Positions 5,231 through 7,155 of a DNA stretch of 7,155 bases are shown in pieces. The DNA is taken from positions 1 to 7,155 of the forward strand of contig JAPUHZ010000417.1 of NCBI GenBank assembly GCA_027297485.1, read 5' to 3'. The notes under the pieces were generated by a model, which was not told where the DNA came from, ran no database searches, and saw nothing but the letters and a program-made list of their open reading frames with translations. The translations under genes and the position numbers were made by a program. The DNA is from Deltaproteobacteria bacterium. GTDB lineage: Bacteria; Desulfobacterota_B; Binatia; UBA9968. Positions within the stretch are counted from its first letter, which is position 1. Each line of letters begins with the position of its first letter.

Positions 5231-5253
5231 TCTGTGGGTACGTTGCCCACGGA
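5231..5253. other. Short hairpin downstream of the secreted-protein gene
   Basis: TCTGTGGG (5231-5238) can pair with CCCACGGA (5246-5253), with one T-G wobble, around a 7-base loop. It lies between the end of the secreted-protein gene (5379) and the iron-sulfur carrier start. It could lie in the 3' part of the former's transcript, but no T-run follows on either strand, so I do not call it an intrinsic terminator. Confidence 0.25.
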
Positions 5254-5378
5254 GATCTTAACTCTTGCGATCCCAGGCCAGGATTGTCCGTAATGAGTAA
5301 AGTTACAGTGAATAGGAGAGAAAAAAATAAAGTCCACGTCGTTAGGATTCGCTTCATCAAACAGCAATCGATCTAAAG

Positions 5379-6356
5379 CTATGGGCTGGGTACGATAAAG
5401 GTGAGCCGGTCCGTGTCCCGGCCCGTCCGGCCGTCGGAGCGCACCCCGTCGACCGATAAAACCAGCGTGTTACGTCCATCAACCAGATCCAGCCGCACCA
5501 CACTGGCGCCTCCCGGGCTGACGGTAAAGCTGGGCGCGATATCCGCGCCGTTGAGCACAGCCCCAAAGGTAGCCGGGTTGATCGTGGGTCCATAGAAGAT
5601 CACTAGATCGAAGATCTTCACCCCTGCGGGCAGGGTGGTACTTGTCACGAGGGGGTTGGAAAATTTCAGGAAGGTGTTGACGTCTGAAGGCCGCTGCCCC
5701 TTGGCATCGATAAGCGTGAGTTCCTCCGCCAGAACCGGGCCGGTGGTCTGGCCCTTCACGTTATAATCTTCCACCTGAGGCACATCTAATGTTTCAAGTT
5801 CGTCTCCAAACCCTTCATACAGATCTAAGATTTTCGGGAATACAATAAATGATCTCGGCCCTGGGGGTGCCTTGCTCTGGATGACAAAGCCTCCTAGCGA
5901 ATTGCCCGGAAAAAGGCTAGGGTTCGCGGGAAAGAGAGTGGAGGGCGCGCCTGCGGATCCCCACACTACCTCCCCAGTACCACCCACCCCTGTCATCCAC
6001 CCCGGCGGAGACTGAAGTCCAACAGGCGCCGATCTGGTTGGAGCGAAATCCTTTAGAAGGAAGCTCTCATCACTGACCAAATCGGGGTCCGGAACAGGCG
6101 TGATGGGGTTCGCGGTCGCGATATCAACGCCAAACATAACGATCTCTCTTAGATTATCTGGTCCGCTTGTGATGGTATAGGCGTAGGTATAAACGCCATT
6201 AATAGGATTGAAGGTCACCTCCACGCTCACATCCAGATCGGCAAGAACGGTTGCTGGATCAGGGAAAGCTTGAGGATAGGCCATTGCGGGTAACCAGAAT
6301 CGGAGCAAAAGAAACGCAAAGAAAAACCGTATGTAAAGTAAAGCCTGTTCTCTCAT
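5379..6356 (-). CDS. Secreted protein of unknown function with an N-terminal signal peptide
   Basis: The 325-residue product begins with a clear Sec-type signal. It has a short charged n-region (MREQALLYIR), a hydrophobic core rich in F and L (11-22), and a likely cleavage after AMA (24-26). The mature part is rich in P, G, T, V and S with few cysteines, as in beta-sandwich extracellular proteins. An early segment (about 39-70) with VEVTFNPINGVYTYAYTITSG looks like an Ig-like or PEP-CTERM-style strand pair. The C-terminal 75 residues (FDLVIFYGPTINPATFG and onward, ending DTDRLTFIVPSP) resemble a further beta-sandwich repeat. I recognise no catalytic motif or anchor, and no family. The ATG at 6356 is chosen over an upstream GTG at 6368 because GGGGG sits 5 bases before it and the signal peptide then starts normally. 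It begins 23 bases after the preceding gene, so the two are probably co-transcribed. Confidence 0.72.
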   Translation of the reverse strand: MREQALLYIRFFFAFLLLRFWLPAMAYPQAFPDPATVLADLDVSVEVTFNPINGVYTYAYTITSGPDNLREIVMFGVDIATANPITPVPDPDLVSDESFLLKDFAPTRSAPVGLQSPPGWMTGVGGTGEVVWGSAGAPSTLFPANPSLFPGNSLGGFVIQSKAPPGPRSFIVFPKILDLYEGFGDELETLDVPQVEDYNVKGQTTGPVLAEELTLIDAKGQRPSDVNTFLKFSNPLVTSTTLPAGVKIFDLVIFYGPTINPATFGAVLNGADIAPSFTVSPGGASVVRLDLVDGRNTLVLSVDGVRSDGRTGRDTDRLTFIVPSP

Positions 6357-6379
6357 AGTAACCCCCACTTATTGCCCTA

Positions 6380-7155
6380 CTACGGCTCAGCAATTTGCCC
6401 TATTATTGGCCTGTCGCAGCGATGATGAGTTGGTCCAATGTTCCTACAACCCATTTCCCTCGCAAAAATCCGTAGCAAGTGGCGTTGCCCCACAATGGAG
6501 ACGTTATTGCTATCGGTAGATTCAATATCGACATCGATACCTATCTCATGAGAAGAATGCCCCTTAAATGGTTTCTCCTCACCAGGACATGTTGTCAAAT
6601 CGCCGCATAGATCGAATACGCCGCCATTCGGAAGGCTGATGTCATTGATTTTGAGGCCGCCCGTAAGACCAAAAAGTTGTGTGCGTATTGCCCTGAAAAG
6701 CCGGGCAAGGTTTAAGATACGAAACTCCATGCCATCGGCTGCATAGTGGTTGTTCAGCAGGTGTCTACTCGTACTGCCTGTCAAAATATATTCCTCTGAG
6801 TCAGGCAGAGGGGACAAACCTTCAATCGCAATAGTCAGTTCAGCCTCGCCCGTTACCATTTCCTCTTTGAACATTACTTCTGCGTTGATCGTCTCCTTCA
6901 AACCCACAATCCCTGCTTTGTAAGTAAACTCCGGAATCTTTCCTTCCTCGTCCGTTATTAGCCCCTCAACGGTTTTACCTATTTCACTATCTCCCATAAA
7001 AAACTTCCCCGTACCCTCTCGCTCCACCTCTATATGGGCGTGCCCTCCGGAGCCGGGAACAAACGTCGAACTCAATATGACATCGGCCCCCACTAAGGGA
7101 ATATTCGTGCAGCCGGAATCGGTGACGGTCACGGCGACGGTCGTCTCCCCTGGCT
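6380..7155 (-). CDS. Ig-like protein with LAS-type (M15/M74-like) peptidase domain, 5'-truncated by window
   Basis: The frame is open to the window edge: codons before the GTG at 7132 read PGETTVAVTV without a stop, so the start lies outside. Numbering from that GTG, residues 1-105 look like an Ig-like domain (TVTDSGCTNIPLVGADVIL, then TDEEGKIPEFTYKAG). Residues 115-204 contain LTGSTSRHLLNNHY, INDISLPNGGVFDL (162-175) and SSHEIGIDVDIE (193-204). The last fits SxHxxGxxxD, with H195 and D202 as likely zinc ligands, as in LAS peptidases that cut peptidoglycan or D-amino-acid peptides. H236 or H237 in GPTHHR could supply the third ligand. From memory, proteins with an Ig-like segment followed by a NDMSLxxGGLFD-type domain recur in environmental bacteria. 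Whether this copy is catalytic is uncertain. Confidence 0.7.
   Translation of the reverse strand, partial: PGETTVAVTVTDSGCTNIPLVGADVILSSTFVPGSGGHAHIEVEREGTGKFFMGDSEIGKTVEGLITDEEGKIPEFTYKAGIVGLKETINAEVMFKEEMVTGEAELTIAIEGLSPLPDSEEYILTGSTSRHLLNNHYAADGMEFRILNLARLFRAIRTQLFGLTGGLKINDISLPNGGVFDLCGDLTTCPGEEKPFKGHSSHEIGIDVDIESTDSNNVSIVGQRHLLRIFAREMGCRNIGPTHHRCDRPIIGQIAEP

Overview
The window holds a run of chromosomal housekeeping genes plus two extracellular-protein genes, all on the minus strand from 7155 down to 1021. A small plus-strand toxin-antitoxin (TA) locus sits at the left end in a structure-rich, apparently mobile context. The proteins are bacterial. The Gram-negative-looking secreted proteins, the rsmD-coaD-aspC order, the long dispersed-type palindrome and the mixed base composition would fit an uncultured deep-branching lineage such as Methylomirabilota (NC10), Nitrospirota or a relative. 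That placement is an impression from gene content, not a demonstrated assignment.

Positions 1-315 contain no gene that I can support. They do hold an unusual series of strong hairpins: a 7-bp helix closing 1-150, a 9-bp stem at 105-126 and a hairpin with a GAGA loop at 203-230. Next come a hairpin at 236-270 and a perfect integron core sequence, GTTAGAT (273-279). The TA pair follows: an addiction-module antitoxin (316-540) and a RelE/ParE-family toxin (540-836) that overlap by one base. Ten bases after the toxin stop lies a 53-bp element (846-898) built like an integron attC site. It has an RYYYAAC box, a 5-nt spacer, an 8-nt L'' arm carrying one extrahelical base, a 7-nt L' arm, and an R' box that appears to lack one base. 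The simplest reading is that the TA pair is, or once was, an integron gene cassette next to core genes.

From 1021 to 3475 three minus-strand genes form a probable operon: rsmD (16S rRNA m2G966 methyltransferase), coaD (phosphopantetheine adenylyltransferase) and a class Ib aspartate aminotransferase. A 160-bp imperfect palindrome, resembling a dispersed intergenic repeat, fills the gap between coaD and the aminotransferase. Upstream lie a medium-chain dehydrogenase/quinone-oxidoreductase-like gene (TTG start, four-cysteine zinc lobe, no catalytic zinc cysteine) and an A-type iron-sulfur carrier (IscA/ErpA family). These two are separated by a second long imperfect palindrome (4648-4765).

The right end (5379-7155) carries two adjacent minus-strand genes for exported or extracellular proteins. 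One is a 325-residue protein with a signal peptide and no family that I recognise. The other, cut by the window edge, has an Ig-like segment followed by a domain with an SxHxxGxxxD signature like that of LAS-type (M15/M74) zinc peptidases. The 23-base gap between them suggests co-transcription and a shared role at or outside the cell surface.
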